From contig JBMNMS010000002.1 in assembly GCA_050953445.1 (NCBI GenBank), positions 186,001 to 250,000 on the forward strand: a stretch of 64,000 bases of DNA. The letters run 5' to 3'. How positions within the stretch are numbered: position 1 is the first letter of the stretch; the number at the start of each line of letters is the position of its first letter. The stretch comes from JBMNMS01 sp050953445 (GTDB taxonomy: Bacteria; Bacillota; Clostridia; Peptostreptococcales; Anaerovoracaceae). Below are positions 17,894 through 27,283 of the stretch, piece by piece. A program made the position numbers and the translations under genes. The notes beneath the pieces are model-generated. The model was not told the DNA's origin. It saw nothing but the letters and a program-made list of their open reading frames with translations, and ran no database searches.

Positions 17894-18331
17894 GTGAAAG
17901 TATTTCTTGTTTTCATATCGCTGTTTATGATTAACGTTTCGTTTTTATCCTTTCAAGGGGATATGAATCGTTATATTCAGCTTCGCACTTTTCTAAAGTA
18001 TCAGGCGGAAGAATGTGCAGCAAGCGCAGCCCTATATTATGATGAGGAGTCCTATGGAAACGGAGTCATGGCGATTTCGATGGAAGAGGCGACAGAATAC
18101 ATGGATTATACTATTGAACAGCTGATATCTTCACCTATGATTCCGTCGGGGGCGGAATTGCTCTATGATATTGTCATACAGGATGATGAAAAGGGTTATC
18201 TGGATGAAGATAAGATACCATCGGTTACCGTTACCCTCCATATGGATACCCCCGACCTTTTCAGATTGCCTTTTTTGGAGGTTATTGAGGTTGAACGCAA
18301 GGCCAGATATCTGCTATCTCCCATAGCCTAA
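17894..18331 (+). CDS. TadE/TadG-like pseudopilin candidate (145 aa)
   Basis: 145 residues. A short N-terminal hydrophobic segment (about 3-19) is followed by a helix with EECAASAALYYD, similar in style to the Ala-rich helix after the membrane segment in TadE/TadG minor pilins. The rest is acidic with a beta-rich end. GTG start with AAGGAGGG upstream. It is the last gene of the Tad-like unit and meets the convergent SGNH hydrolase gene with a four-base overlap. Confidence 0.6.
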   Translation: MKVFLVFISLFMINVSFLSFQGDMNRYIQLRTFLKYQAEECAASAALYYDEESYGNGVMAISMEEATEYMDYTIEQLISSPMIPSGAELLYDIVIQDDEKGYLDEDKIPSVTVTLHMDTPDLFRLPFLEVIEVERKARYLLSPIA

Positions 18332-18906
18332 AGGCTTAACAAAAAATCTGCAATGGCTCGGTGACCTAATGCGGTAGGATGCAGACCATCATACAGATAA
18401 TCCTCCTTATTAGTATCATCGTAGAGGGAGGAGAAAAAGGTATAGGTATCTATTATGCGTATGCCTGTTTCTCTTCCATACTCCAGCATGAGTTTACGCA
18501 ATTCAACTATTTTCAGCGAAATTCGTATATAGTCAGGCTCAGGGAACCATAGTTTGGATGCCATGTCCGGGTCAATAGGCAAGGGTATCATAAAAATCGG
18601 TAAGATGTTTTCACTTTTCAGTTTATTGGCAATTTTCACAAGAAGATTTAGAGTTCCTTTCGGATCGGTAACATTCATTATATAATCGTTGGTTCCACCC
18701 ATAAACCACATTTCATCCGGTTTATGGGATATGACATCATCTTCTAATCTTCTAAGGGATTCCGATGTTACACTGCCATTTTGACCTTTATTTATTACCT
18801 CGTGGCCTGTAGCATTCCTATACAAGCTGACAAAGCACTGGCTTCTGGGTAATGGATAGCCGTTTACTATGCTGTTGCCCAAAAAAACGATTTTCTTTTT
18901 ATTCAT
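18328..18906 (-). CDS. SGNH/GDSL-family hydrolase
   Basis: 192 residues. Block I reads GNSIVNG (Ser nucleophile; Asn replaces the usual Asp of GDS), block III is GGTND, and block V is DGLHPTALGH with the catalytic Asp-His pair. These enzymes deacylate lipids, sugars or wall polymers; the substrate is unknown. There is no signal peptide from the chosen start at 18906, which has AAGGTG upstream; a longer frame upstream includes a hydrophobic stretch but no ribosome site. Confidence 0.85.
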   Translation of the reverse strand: MNKKKIVFLGNSIVNGYPLPRSQCFVSLYRNATGHEVINKGQNGSVTSESLRRLEDDVISHKPDEMWFMGGTNDYIMNVTDPKGTLNLLVKIANKLKSENILPIFMIPLPIDPDMASKLWFPEPDYIRISLKIVELRKLMLEYGRETGIRIIDTYTFFSSLYDDTNKEDYLYDGLHPTALGHRAIADFLLSL

Positions 18907-18941
18907 GATATACACACCTTCATTCTTCGCAATACAGCTTA

Positions 18942-18969
18942 TTGACAAAACTACTTCAACAAATATAAT
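18942..18969 (+). promoter_or_regulatory. Sigma-A promoter of thrS
   Basis: TTGACA at 18942-18947 and TATAAT at 18964-18969 with a 16-base spacer. It lies upstream of thrS, between it and the divergent hydrolase gene. Confidence 0.8.
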
Positions 18970-19011
18970 TATATATGAAGCAGAACATTTAATCAAAGAA
19001 TACGAAGATTC

Positions 19012-19039
19012 AAGCATTGACTGTGCAATGCTTATTTTT
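19012..19039 (+). terminator. Terminator-like hairpin in the thrS leader (possible attenuator)
   Basis: AAGCATTG, a six-base loop, CAATGCTT, then ATTTTTTG. It lies downstream of the thrS promoter and 45 bases before the thrS ATG. There is no T-box sequence or antiterminator of the T-box kind in this short leader. Confidence 0.7.
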
Positions 19040-19083
19040 TGTTATATCACTGCAATAATATGATATTGAATGAGGAGAAAATT

Positions 19084-20862
19084 ATGTGTAGCCAGTGTAA
19101 TTCGGCTTATGAAGCCAAAGAACAGGAATTCAAATTGTTTGAATCAAGGGAGGATAGCCACGCTTTTCGCCATACTACTTCGCATATTTTAGCACAAGCT
19201 GTTAAACGCTTATTTCCGCAAGCCAAATTAGGCATAGGGCCAGTAATTTCGGGAGGATTTTATTATGATTTCGATTTAGAGCACAGGTTTAGCGACGAAG
19301 ACCTTGCGGCACTTGAAAAGGAAATGAAGAGGATAATAAAGGCAAACCTGCCATTAGAATACTTTGAATTGTCCAGAGATGAAGCCCTAAAGCTTATGGA
19401 GGAAAAGGGGGAAGACTATAAGGTTGAGCTTATTAATGATTTGCCGGAGGATGAGGTGATTTCCTTTTACAAACAGGGAGAATTCATCGATCTTTGCGCC
19501 GGACCTCATAAGGGATCAACAGCCGCAATAAAGGCCATAAAATTGACCAGTGTGGCCGGTGCTTATTGGAGGGGAAGCGAAAAGAATAAGATGCTCCAGA
19601 GGATATATGGAACATCTTTTCCCAGCCAGGCCATGTTGACGGATTATCTAAACATGTTAGAGGAAGCCAGAAAGAGGGATCACCGTAAAATTGGAAGAGA
19701 AATGGATCTTTTCATGATGTGTGAGGAGGGACCCGGATTTCCATTTTTCATGCCCAATGGCATGATATTGAGGAATGAGTTAGAAGCCTTTTGGCGCAAA
19801 GCCCATGGTGAGAGGGGTTATCAGGAGATTAAAACTCCGCTGATTCTTTCAGAGGAGCTTTGGCATACCTCCGGACATTGGGATCACTATCAAAGCAACA
19901 TGTATTTTACAAAAATTGACGATAGGGATTATGCAATTAAGCCTATGAATTGCCCTGGAGCCATGTTAACATACAAGCGAAAAATGTATAGTTACAGAGA
20001 TTTTCCTATGAGGGTGGCAGAAATGGGTCAGGTTCACAGGCATGAGCTTTCCGGAGCGCTGCACGGTTTGATGAGGGTTCGCACATTTACGCAGGACGAT
20101 GCCCATTTATTCATGCTTCCCGAACAGGTAAAGGATGAAATCATAGGTATTATAGATTTTATTGATTATGTATATAAAATATTTGGCTTCAGGTATCATG
20201 TGGAGCTTTCCACAAGGCCGGAGGATTCTATGGGAACCGAAGAAGAGTGGGCCATGGCCATAGATAATCTGAGGGAGGCCTTGGAGGAAAAGGGTATCTT
20301 GTATTCAATAAATGAGGGTGATGGCGCATTTTATGGTCCTAAAATAGATTTTCATTTAGAGGATTGTATTGGGCGAACTTGGCAGTGTGGTACCATTCAG
20401 CTGGATTTCCAGATGCCTCAACGTTTTGATCTGACATATGTTGGAAGGGATGGAGAAAGGCATAGACCGGTAATGATACACCGTGTAATCTTTGGTAGCA
20501 TGGAACGTTTTATAGGTATATTGATAGAACACTTTGCGGGGAAATTTCCCCTTTGGCTTGCTCCTGTTCAGGCGAGGATATTAACTGTTACAGAAAGATT
20601 TAATGAATACGCCTATGAGTTGGAAGAAGCGTTTAAAAGGGAAGGACTGCGCATAGAGGTGGATGGACGAAATGAAAAAATTGGTTTTAAAATAAGGGAG
20701 GCAAGAAACCAGAGAAGCCCCTATATTTTAGTCATAGGGGAAAAGGAAATGGAGAATCGCAATATTTCCGTCCGTTCAAGCAAGGAAGGGGAGTTGGGCG
20801 AGATGGATATTGAAGGTTTCATCCTGAAGCTAAAAGAGGAGATTGAGGTTAAATCCTATTGA
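19084..20862 (+). CDS. thrS: Threonyl-tRNA synthetase lacking the TGS domain
   Basis: 592 residues. The N-terminal part starts almost at once with the editing domain: HTTSH near residue 30 and CAGPH near 141 supply the HxxxH and Cys/His metal-like site that hydrolyses Ser-tRNA. Next come class II motifs, including the motif 2 region RHELSGALHGLMRVRTFTQ, the zinc ligands of the catalytic core, and the C-terminal anticodon-binding domain. The usual 60-residue TGS domain is absent, which explains the shorter length than the common 635-645. ATG 19084 has GAGGAG six bases upstream. Confidence 0.95.
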   Translation: MCSQCNSAYEAKEQEFKLFESREDSHAFRHTTSHILAQAVKRLFPQAKLGIGPVISGGFYYDFDLEHRFSDEDLAALEKEMKRIIKANLPLEYFELSRDEALKLMEEKGEDYKVELINDLPEDEVISFYKQGEFIDLCAGPHKGSTAAIKAIKLTSVAGAYWRGSEKNKMLQRIYGTSFPSQAMLTDYLNMLEEARKRDHRKIGREMDLFMMCEEGPGFPFFMPNGMILRNELEAFWRKAHGERGYQEIKTPLILSEELWHTSGHWDHYQSNMYFTKIDDRDYAIKPMNCPGAMLTYKRKMYSYRDFPMRVAEMGQVHRHELSGALHGLMRVRTFTQDDAHLFMLPEQVKDEIIGIIDFIDYVYKIFGFRYHVELSTRPEDSMGTEEEWAMAIDNLREALEEKGILYSINEGDGAFYGPKIDFHLEDCIGRTWQCGTIQLDFQMPQRFDLTYVGRDGERHRPVMIHRVIFGSMERFIGILIEHFAGKFPLWLAPVQARILTVTERFNEYAYELEEAFKREGLRIEVDGRNEKIGFKIREARNQRSPYILVIGEKEMENRNISVRSSKEGELGEMDIEGFILKLKEEIEVKSY

Positions 20863-21183
20863 TCAGATTTTAAGGGCGCTTAGGTGATTGCTAAGCGCCT
20901 GTTTCTTTTGGCCTTCGGGAAGTGACAGGATGCCATAGCCATCGGTCACAAATTTTATCCCTTTTTCAGTCATCATTATTTGGAAGCTTCGACCAAGAAA
21001 GCTGCTGGTGTAATCCAGAAGACCCTTCTCTTTTAAAATTTGAAGCTCTTGTTTCATATCGTTGTAAAAATATCCTTCGATTTGATCGGGAAAAATTTTA
21101 ACATACTTATTAGAGGTCATATCGGTCAGCCGATAAACATATTTGAGTATTTCTATACGTATTTCCAAAGGATCTCTTGACAT
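20863..21183 (-). CDS. Small winged-helix-like protein at end of transport operon
   Basis: 106 residues, not assigned to a named family. The helical N-terminal half (EIRIEILKYVYRL, then KEKGLLDYT) followed by a beta hairpin and EKGIKFV resembles the winged-helix fold of PadR/ArnR-type regulators. It is the last gene of the GntR-ABC-MacAB operon and could be a local regulator. The start is at 21183 because GGAG sits eight bases upstream, inside the permease end region. Confidence 0.6.
   Translation of the reverse strand: MSRDPLEIRIEILKYVYRLTDMTSNKYVKIFPDQIEGYFYNDMKQELQILKEKGLLDYTSSFLGRSFQIMMTEKGIKFVTDGYGILSLPEGQKKQALSNHLSALKI
20875..20909 (+). terminator. Rho-independent terminator after thrS
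   Basis: GGCGCTTAG and CTAAGCGCC form a perfect 9-bp stem with a seven-base loop, followed by TGTTTCTTTT. It begins 13 bases after the thrS stop and lies within the last codons of the convergent gene. Confidence 0.88.
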
Positions 21184-21200
21184 TTTATCATCTCCATCCA

Positions 21201-22415
21201 TTATTCATAACGCAGGGATTCAATAGGATCCAGGCGTGCAGCTTTTTTAGCTGGGAAGAAGCCGAAAAACAAACCTACTCCTGCGGAGAACGTGACAGCT
21301 AAAATAATATAGAAAGGTTTTATTACCATTTTAATTCCGACAATTCCCATGCCAAGGGTTGCGATTCCCATTCCCAGCAATGTGCCTATGATGCCGCCGA
21401 TACCAGCCAATATCATGGCTTCCGTAAGAAACTGTGTAAGGATATCGCCTGTCCTTGCTCCCAGAGCTTTTCTTATTCCTATTTCACGTGTACGTTCTGT
21501 AACAGATACCAGCATTATATTCATGATACCTATTCCGCCTACCAATAGGGAAATGGCTGCAATTGCACCTATGGCCAGGGAAAGTATGTTGAGAACATTG
21601 TTTATCATGCCCAGCTGAGATTCGGCGGATTCAAAGATATAGGAGCCCTTTTCCTTGTTTTTGATAAGGCTTAAGTAGTCTACAAAGGATTGACCCTGTC
21701 GGTTCAAATCTTTTTTCGGATTAGCATATATTTCAATATAGTTGAAGCTTTCTCCGGAAGGGATTAGCAGTGAATATGGCACATAACACTCATATGAGTC
21801 GTTCATACTAAGACCGGTAAAAATTGAGGGCTTTAGTTCATATACGCCTACAATCGTCAGGTCTAAAGGTGTGTCATCGATGGTAACCGGGAGATTCTCA
21901 CCTACAGCATTTTCTTTTCCGAAAAGATACTTTGCCCCTTTAACATCAATGATCGTACAGGGTTGTTTTGATTTAACATCCCTTTCGTTTATCATGCGCC
22001 CGTGAATTATTTGAATTTTTGAGACGAATGAGTCATAATTATCGTCTACACCTATCATGGTTACACCTGCATTCCTACGTCCTATCTTAGTTTCCCCTGG
22101 CAAATATGCGTAGGGGGCTGCATATAGAATGTCCTCGGGAAAGCGGCTATTTAAGGCTTCTATATCATCTTCCGTAAAAATCCGGTCCGCCGAAATGTAG
22201 TTTTCAGCTAACTGCCAATCCATCATCAGAAACATATAGCCGGCACCAAAGCCTTCAAATTCTTTGCTCACTGCATTTTGAGCAGAGGAACCAATGGAGG
22301 TTATGGCTATTACGGAGCTTATTCCGATGATTATGCCCAGCATTGTAAGGAAGGATCTCATCTTGTTGGAGCCGATAGCTGTTAGGGCCAGTTTAATATT
22401 TTCCAGAAATAACAT
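21201..22415 (-). CDS. MacB-like ABC transporter permease (FtsX type)
   Basis: 404 residues. One N-terminal membrane segment (about 18-40), a large extracytoplasmic MacB core domain (about 45-270), and three C-terminal membrane segments that form the FtsX domain, with the conserved RTREIGIRKALGA loop. It works with the ATPase encoded just upstream (one-base overlap, TAATG) and the MacA-like adaptor. Such mechanotransmission transporters export peptides, lipids or drugs; the substrate is unknown. Confidence 0.9.
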   Translation of the reverse strand: MLFLENIKLALTAIGSNKMRSFLTMLGIIIGISSVIAITSIGSSAQNAVSKEFEGFGAGYMFLMMDWQLAENYISADRIFTEDDIEALNSRFPEDILYAAPYAYLPGETKIGRRNAGVTMIGVDDNYDSFVSKIQIIHGRMINERDVKSKQPCTIIDVKGAKYLFGKENAVGENLPVTIDDTPLDLTIVGVYELKPSIFTGLSMNDSYECYVPYSLLIPSGESFNYIEIYANPKKDLNRQGQSFVDYLSLIKNKEKGSYIFESAESQLGMINNVLNILSLAIGAIAAISLLVGGIGIMNIMLVSVTERTREIGIRKALGARTGDILTQFLTEAMILAGIGGIIGTLLGMGIATLGMGIVGIKMVIKPFYIILAVTFSAGVGLFFGFFPAKKAARLDPIESLRYE

Positions 22416-23131
22416 TATCCTTCCTCCTTTTCCGATGGACTGCTAAGGGTATCGCTGATCATGAAACCATCGCTGAAGGTAAGAACTCTGTCGGTGTAGG
22501 CGGCAACTTCTGGTTCGTGCGTGACGATAATAATCGTATTGCCATTTTCACGATTTAGTTTTGTGAAGATTTCCATTATCTCCTTTGATGAAAGGGAATC
22601 CAAATTACCTGTTGGCTCGTCTGCAAGTATTATGGGGGGCTGGTTGGCTAATGCCCGTGCTATTGCCACCCTTTGTTTTTGGCCTCCTGAAAGTTCATTA
22701 GGCAAATGGTGCCACCTATCTGATAGGCCTACATCATCCAGAAGTTTTAAGGCTCTCTCCCTTCTTTCCACCCCGGGTATCTTCCCGTAGATCATTGGCA
22801 GCTCTACATTTTTTAGGGCATTCGTTCTGGGTATAAGGTTAAAGGATTGGAAGATAAAGCCTACTTTCCTATTTCTCACATAGGAAAGCTCATTGTCGCT
22901 TAAACCGCTTGTGTCTATGCCTTCCAGAGTATAGGTGCCCTTGGTGGGACGATCCAGGCATCCAAGAAGATTCATCAATGTGGACTTTCCTGAACCGGAT
23001 GCGCCCATTATGGCTATGAATTCCCCTTGGCAAATGGTCAGATTAACATTTTTTAAGGCTTCTACCCCTATGTTGCCATTGAAATATGTCTTTGAAAGGT
23101 TGTTGGTTTTAATCAATTCATTATTTCCCAT
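22415..23131 (-). CDS. MacB-like ABC transporter ATP-binding protein
   Basis: 238 residues, LolD/MacB type. Walker A GASGSGKST, Q-loop FQSFNLIPR, signature LSGGQKQR, Walker B IILADEPTGNLD and the H-loop VTHEPE are all intact. ATG at 23131 is preceded by AAGGAT; the longer frame would overlap the adaptor gene. It pairs with the downstream FtsX-type permease. Confidence 0.95.
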   Translation of the reverse strand: MGNNELIKTNNLSKTYFNGNIGVEALKNVNLTICQGEFIAIMGASGSGKSTLMNLLGCLDRPTKGTYTLEGIDTSGLSDNELSYVRNRKVGFIFQSFNLIPRTNALKNVELPMIYGKIPGVERRERALKLLDDVGLSDRWHHLPNELSGGQKQRVAIARALANQPPIILADEPTGNLDSLSSKEIMEIFTKLNRENGNTIIIVTHEPEVAAYTDRVLTFSDGFMISDTLSSPSEKEEG

Positions 23132-23138
23132 AGATCCT

Positions 23139-24308
23139 TCAACCTTTCTCAGCATCCAGACTTTTATGGGTTTTGACCTTCATTCCATCGAAGAAGTCTT
23201 CGCCGGGCGCAAGGACTATTTCATCTCCGGGTACTAAGCCTCCGGAGATGATTTCCACACTCAAATTGCTTTCAAGGCCGATTTCAACCTGGACTTTTTT
23301 AAGAATCCCATTCTTTACAATAAAGACATAGGTTTTATTTGTCGACACATCCTGACTGATGGCATCTATGGGAACTAACAAGGCATCACTTTGCCTGGCG
23401 GTAATGATAAGGGCTTTTGCAGTTATTCCGGCCATAAGAGAACCGTATTCCTTTTGGATGTCGATGACGACGGGGATTACCATTTCAGTGGATCCGGGAG
23501 CCTTTTGTTCTCCCGTTGGAGCTATGTGGGACACTAAGCCAGAAACCTTATGATCACCTAAAATTTCCGCGCTAATTAATACTTCCTGACCCGGTTTTAT
23601 GGACATAATGTCGTATTCGCTTATGTTTACCTTCATTTGGAGTTTGGAAAGGTCTTCTATCACGAACATAGGTCGATTATCTTCCGTGAAGGAGGCGGAG
23701 CGTCCGGGATTTGTGTTTACCCTGGTGACAGTACCGGCAATGGGACTTTTAATAAGGTATTGTTCATGACCTATGGCAGGTTTTTTTCTTGCTAAATCCA
23801 TACGAGATGATATGGAGTCTACGATGATTTTTTGCTCACTGTAAGAATCCTTTGCCTTTTGGTAATCCGAATCCGAAAGAGCCTGTGCTTCGTAGAGTTT
23901 CTGGGATGCTTCCAGGGCTCGTTTTGCCGCATTTAAAGAAACCAGAGCACTGTCATACTGGTTTTTTAATTCCTGCATTTCAATTTCGTCGTTGTATTTT
24001 TGGACGGTTTGATCCTCCTGCTTTAAACTGGCAAGGAGCTGCCCCTTTTTTACGATATCGCCCACCTTGACATTGACGGAGATGACTTCCGCATTGAGGG
24101 AGGAGCTGATAGAGGCAGTTTCTGCACTTTGAATTAGACCTTTAACAGCTATTTCCTCCCGGATTTCATCCTTATATACCAAGGCTGTGGACACCAAAGG
24201 AAGGTTTGCACCTGTTCCGGCACCAATCAAGGCCTTTATCCCAATTAGTGTTGAGGCGGTGACAACCATAACGATAAGACCAATTAATACGCCCTTTTTA
24301 TTGCCCAT
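23139..24308 (-). CDS. MacA/HlyD-like periplasmic-adaptor-type membrane fusion protein
   Basis: 389 residues. One N-terminal membrane anchor (about 7-26), then a lipoyl-like half, a coiled-coil hairpin (about 95-175), the second lipoyl half (ending near PIAGTVTRVN), a beta-barrel domain and a membrane-proximal domain. In Gram-positives these adaptors sit outside the membrane and assist the MacB-type exporter encoded downstream. The start at 24308 has GGAGG eight bases upstream. Confidence 0.9.
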   Translation of the reverse strand: MGNKKGVLIGLIVMVVTASTLIGIKALIGAGTGANLPLVSTALVYKDEIREEIAVKGLIQSAETASISSSLNAEVISVNVKVGDIVKKGQLLASLKQEDQTVQKYNDEIEMQELKNQYDSALVSLNAAKRALEASQKLYEAQALSDSDYQKAKDSYSEQKIIVDSISSRMDLARKKPAIGHEQYLIKSPIAGTVTRVNTNPGRSASFTEDNRPMFVIEDLSKLQMKVNISEYDIMSIKPGQEVLISAEILGDHKVSGLVSHIAPTGEQKAPGSTEMVIPVVIDIQKEYGSLMAGITAKALIITARQSDALLVPIDAISQDVSTNKTYVFIVKNGILKKVQVEIGLESNLSVEIISGGLVPGDEIVLAPGEDFFDGMKVKTHKSLDAEKG

Positions 24309-24333
24309 TTGGGTAACCTCCATGGTCAGTAAT

Positions 24334-26412
24334 TCATTTTATAAAATCAATTCCATCGTTGAAAAATAGTGTTTCAGAGGGACCATAGTGTGAAGAATCC
24401 ATCATGTAATCCTCTTTGTACTCATCTCTATACACTTTCGAACCATCCTCCATAAAGAAATAGCCATAGTAATAGGAGGTTTCATCGATGGGGAAAGCAT
24501 CGGCATTATCTAATAGTTTCTTAATCTTTCCCTTATCATATACCACGGCAACGGGTTTGTCATCACTTCCCTCCATGTAGTAGGGGGGAGGGGAGTCCGG
24601 CGAATCCGTGTATTGGTACCGATATAATTCAACTTTAGTTATATGATCGGGGGAAACTGCCACATCATCCCAATAACCGTTGTTTTTAAGCCAATTTATT
24701 GAATTGACACAGTTGGAGGTTATTGGATACTCGGCATTCTCATAGCGTTCCCATAGCCTCTCCTGATCAGCTTCCTTGACGATATATCCCAGATTCAGCG
24801 TTAAGTATGTTTTTTTAGCACCCATCATGTCTTCAAAGGGCATGGCACGAAAGTCTTTTTCATAGGCTTGAAGCAGGGAGTTGATTTCATCACCTTCCAG
24901 GGATATTTCATTCTTTCCTGAGAAGGGAAAAAGGGTGGCTTGGGTAAAAGCTTCACTTTTCAGTTTAGAAGGTGCCAAATAGTCTTTATATTCTTTGGAT
25001 TCGCATAAGGCTTTAAAATGCGGGTTTTCGATGAAGAATATATAGTCAACATGATAACTTCTGCTGATTTTTTGTTTCCCTTTTTTGTAATCTAAAGTTA
25101 GATATAGCTTATGGATGGTTTCGTTGTCCAGGAAATGTTTTTTGTTTTCTATTAAGGTTTTGTGTAATGCGGCAACATGTTTAATATTATCCTTATCCTT
25201 GAAGGTTACTTCATTAAATCTATAACTCAATGAAGGGGTTATAGCACTGCCGTCCAGCGTTACCTTATCCACTTTAGACACATTGGGAATCCGTCTTTCA
25301 AAACCGGCAGCATCCACATTGAGTCCGGTGAGAAACAGCCCTGCTATCACCACATATATCGCTAATGATTTTAAGCTTTCTATATTAAAGACGCGAGCCG
25401 TCTTTTTAACGGTCATGCGACCTATGAAGAAGAATATTATGGTTCCTAATGCAAATCCTAAATAGGTGAAGAAATTAGCCCTATCCCCAGGGCCCTCTCC
25501 CAAGGCATTGAAATAAAAGCCCATGGCTGTCATTCCGAAGAAGGTAATCAAATAACAGATGACGGGCTCCATGAATCTAAAGGACATGGCATCCCCTGCC
25601 TTTTCCAACCGGCGCTTTTGATATAGAACAGCGTTAATCAAGGTTATGGAAAGTATAGCTATCAGATACCCCATGACTCTGGTGGTAGTAAAAACACCGG
25701 AACTGGCTATCACTTCGCTATAAGGTGATAGCAGGGCCATGGTGCGCCACCAATCTCCCGACGGATTAAAACCGTAAAGATACATGATGAAATAAAGGAC
25801 AAAGCTGCCATATAGCGCAGGGACAAGGAAATTAAAGCCACCGGCACCTATAAGATGGAGTACACTGGTACCGGTAACCATACCGCCGAATATGGCTATG
25901 ACATAAATGAAGGTTACAATCAGCAAGGAAGACGCTATCCAAATTAAGATAGCCTTGTAAGTAAAAATATCGACGGGCAAAGCATCCTGTCCTCCCCACC
26001 AGTTGACCAGTACAGGTCTTCTAATTGCCAGGAAAAGAAGGCCGTTGAGCAGGATGGGAGAAGCAATCAGGATGAAGCCCGATATTAGGCCGCTATTAAA
26101 AAGCATTGCCTTATTAAAAGGCAGGGCATGCATCACAGTGGATCCTGGTGTGCTTTGAAGGTAGCGGAAGACTATTATGGCAGCAAAGATCGGTGTTAAA
26201 AGGTGTGCCATCATAAAGAAGGGCTGTAAGTTATGCAGGCACATATCGATATAGCGAGCTAATTGATCCAGTTTTCCCAGGTATATAAGTATGGGAAATA
26301 CACTGGAAAAGAAATATGTCAGAAATGTAAGGGCGGAAAGAGCCCAAAATCTACGAAGGTTTTCCCGGATCAATGTGCCTGATATATTAAAATATGATGC
26401 TTTCGATTTCAT
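24334..26412 (-). CDS. ABC-2 type transporter permease with large C-terminal domain
   Basis: 692 residues. The first 350 or so carry about eight membrane segments typical of ABC-2 permeases in YtrC/YtrD-like systems. The C-terminal 330 residues are a soluble, probably extracellular domain of mixed alpha/beta character, as in permeases annotated with DUF6449. The start at 26412 follows AGGAGGTGG; it overlaps the upstream ATPase gene by 26 bases. It forms a transporter with that ATPase; the substrate is unknown. Confidence 0.78.
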   Translation of the reverse strand: MKSKASYFNISGTLIRENLRRFWALSALTFLTYFFSSVFPILIYLGKLDQLARYIDMCLHNLQPFFMMAHLLTPIFAAIIVFRYLQSTPGSTVMHALPFNKAMLFNSGLISGFILIASPILLNGLLFLAIRRPVLVNWWGGQDALPVDIFTYKAILIWIASSLLIVTFIYVIAIFGGMVTGTSVLHLIGAGGFNFLVPALYGSFVLYFIMYLYGFNPSGDWWRTMALLSPYSEVIASSGVFTTTRVMGYLIAILSITLINAVLYQKRRLEKAGDAMSFRFMEPVICYLITFFGMTAMGFYFNALGEGPGDRANFFTYLGFALGTIIFFFIGRMTVKKTARVFNIESLKSLAIYVVIAGLFLTGLNVDAAGFERRIPNVSKVDKVTLDGSAITPSLSYRFNEVTFKDKDNIKHVAALHKTLIENKKHFLDNETIHKLYLTLDYKKGKQKISRSYHVDYIFFIENPHFKALCESKEYKDYLAPSKLKSEAFTQATLFPFSGKNEISLEGDEINSLLQAYEKDFRAMPFEDMMGAKKTYLTLNLGYIVKEADQERLWERYENAEYPITSNCVNSINWLKNNGYWDDVAVSPDHITKVELYRYQYTDSPDSPPPYYMEGSDDKPVAVVYDKGKIKKLLDNADAFPIDETSYYYGYFFMEDGSKVYRDEYKEDYMMDSSHYGPSETLFFNDGIDFIK

Positions 26413-27283
26413 AGTTTCCACCTCCTAATTCATAAATAAAGATCTCCTCCAAGGAAAGGGGAAGAAGGTCAAAAAGAATAGGATTTCCTCTGCCTATTAT
26501 GGCTTCCACATCTTCCTTTGGATTACGAACTATTAGTAAATCCACAGTACCCCTTGATTCAAGGTGAAGCAGGTTTAGTCCTTCATATCTGGATTCCGCC
26601 GGTTGGCGATATGCAACTTGGACTTTATGTATGTCTGATTTTAGTTCATCCAGATCCCTTTCTATCATCATTTTTCCCCTGTCCAATATGCCTATGGAAT
26701 CACATATGCCTTCCATCTCCCTAAGATTATGGGATGAGACTAACACTGTCATTTCTCTCTCCGCCACATCCTCTACGATATATTTCCAGACCAGCTTTCG
26801 CACAATAGGGTCAAGGCCATCTATAGGTTCGTCCAGAATCAGGTATTCCGGCATAGCAGACATATTTAGTATGAAAGCGGCTTGTTTTTGCATCCCTTTG
26901 GATAAGCGCGCAATCTTCCTTTTTTCATCCAGGCCGAAAAGACTTATCATCTTCTCATATCGTTCCTGATTCCAATGGGGGTAAAGTGTAGCATAAAACC
27001 GGGAGGATTCCTTTAAGGTATAGGAGCCAAAGAAATAAAGGTCATCAGGTATGAACCCGGTAATCCGCTTGATATCAAGATTATCGTAGACAGGTAATCC
27101 CTTTATGGTCACCTCACCAGAGTTAGGCTTCAGTATACCCATAACATGTTTTAGTATGGTGGTTTTACCTGACCCGTTGGTGCCCACCAAGCCATATATG
27201 GATCCTTTTTTTACGTTTAAATTTAAATCTGACAGGGCTTGAAAGCTGTCAAAACGTTTATTAAGGTTAGATATTTGTATCAT
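26387..27283 (-). CDS. YtrB-like ABC transporter ATP-binding protein
   Basis: 298 residues. Walker A GTNGSGKTT, signature region RLSKGMQKQ, Walker B YLILDEPIDGLD and switch VSSHN are all clear, with a C-terminal extension of about 75 residues typical of ABC-2 ATPases. It overlaps the GntR regulator gene by 17 bases. This GntR-ATPase-permease order resembles the wall-antibiotic-responsive ytr operon of Bacillus. Confidence 0.93.
   Translation of the reverse strand: MIQISNLNKRFDSFQALSDLNLNVKKGSIYGLVGTNGSGKTTILKHVMGILKPNSGEVTIKGLPVYDNLDIKRITGFIPDDLYFFGSYTLKESSRFYATLYPHWNQERYEKMISLFGLDEKRKIARLSKGMQKQAAFILNMSAMPEYLILDEPIDGLDPIVRKLVWKYIVEDVAEREMTVLVSSHNLREMEGICDSIGILDRGKMMIERDLDELKSDIHKVQVAYRQPAESRYEGLNLLHLESRGTVDLLIVRNPKEDVEAIIGRGNPILFDLLPLSLEEIFIYELGGGNYEIESIIF

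Noticed and set aside
18974..18991. A possible five-codon leader peptide (MKQNI) in the thrS leader
   Set aside because: It has no threonine codons and no ribosome site, so classical attenuation by leader translation is not supported.
18869..19063. A 64-codon open frame on the plus strand across the thrS promoter
   Set aside because: It contains the promoter and the attenuator hairpin, is antisense to the start of the hydrolase gene, and has no ribosome site.
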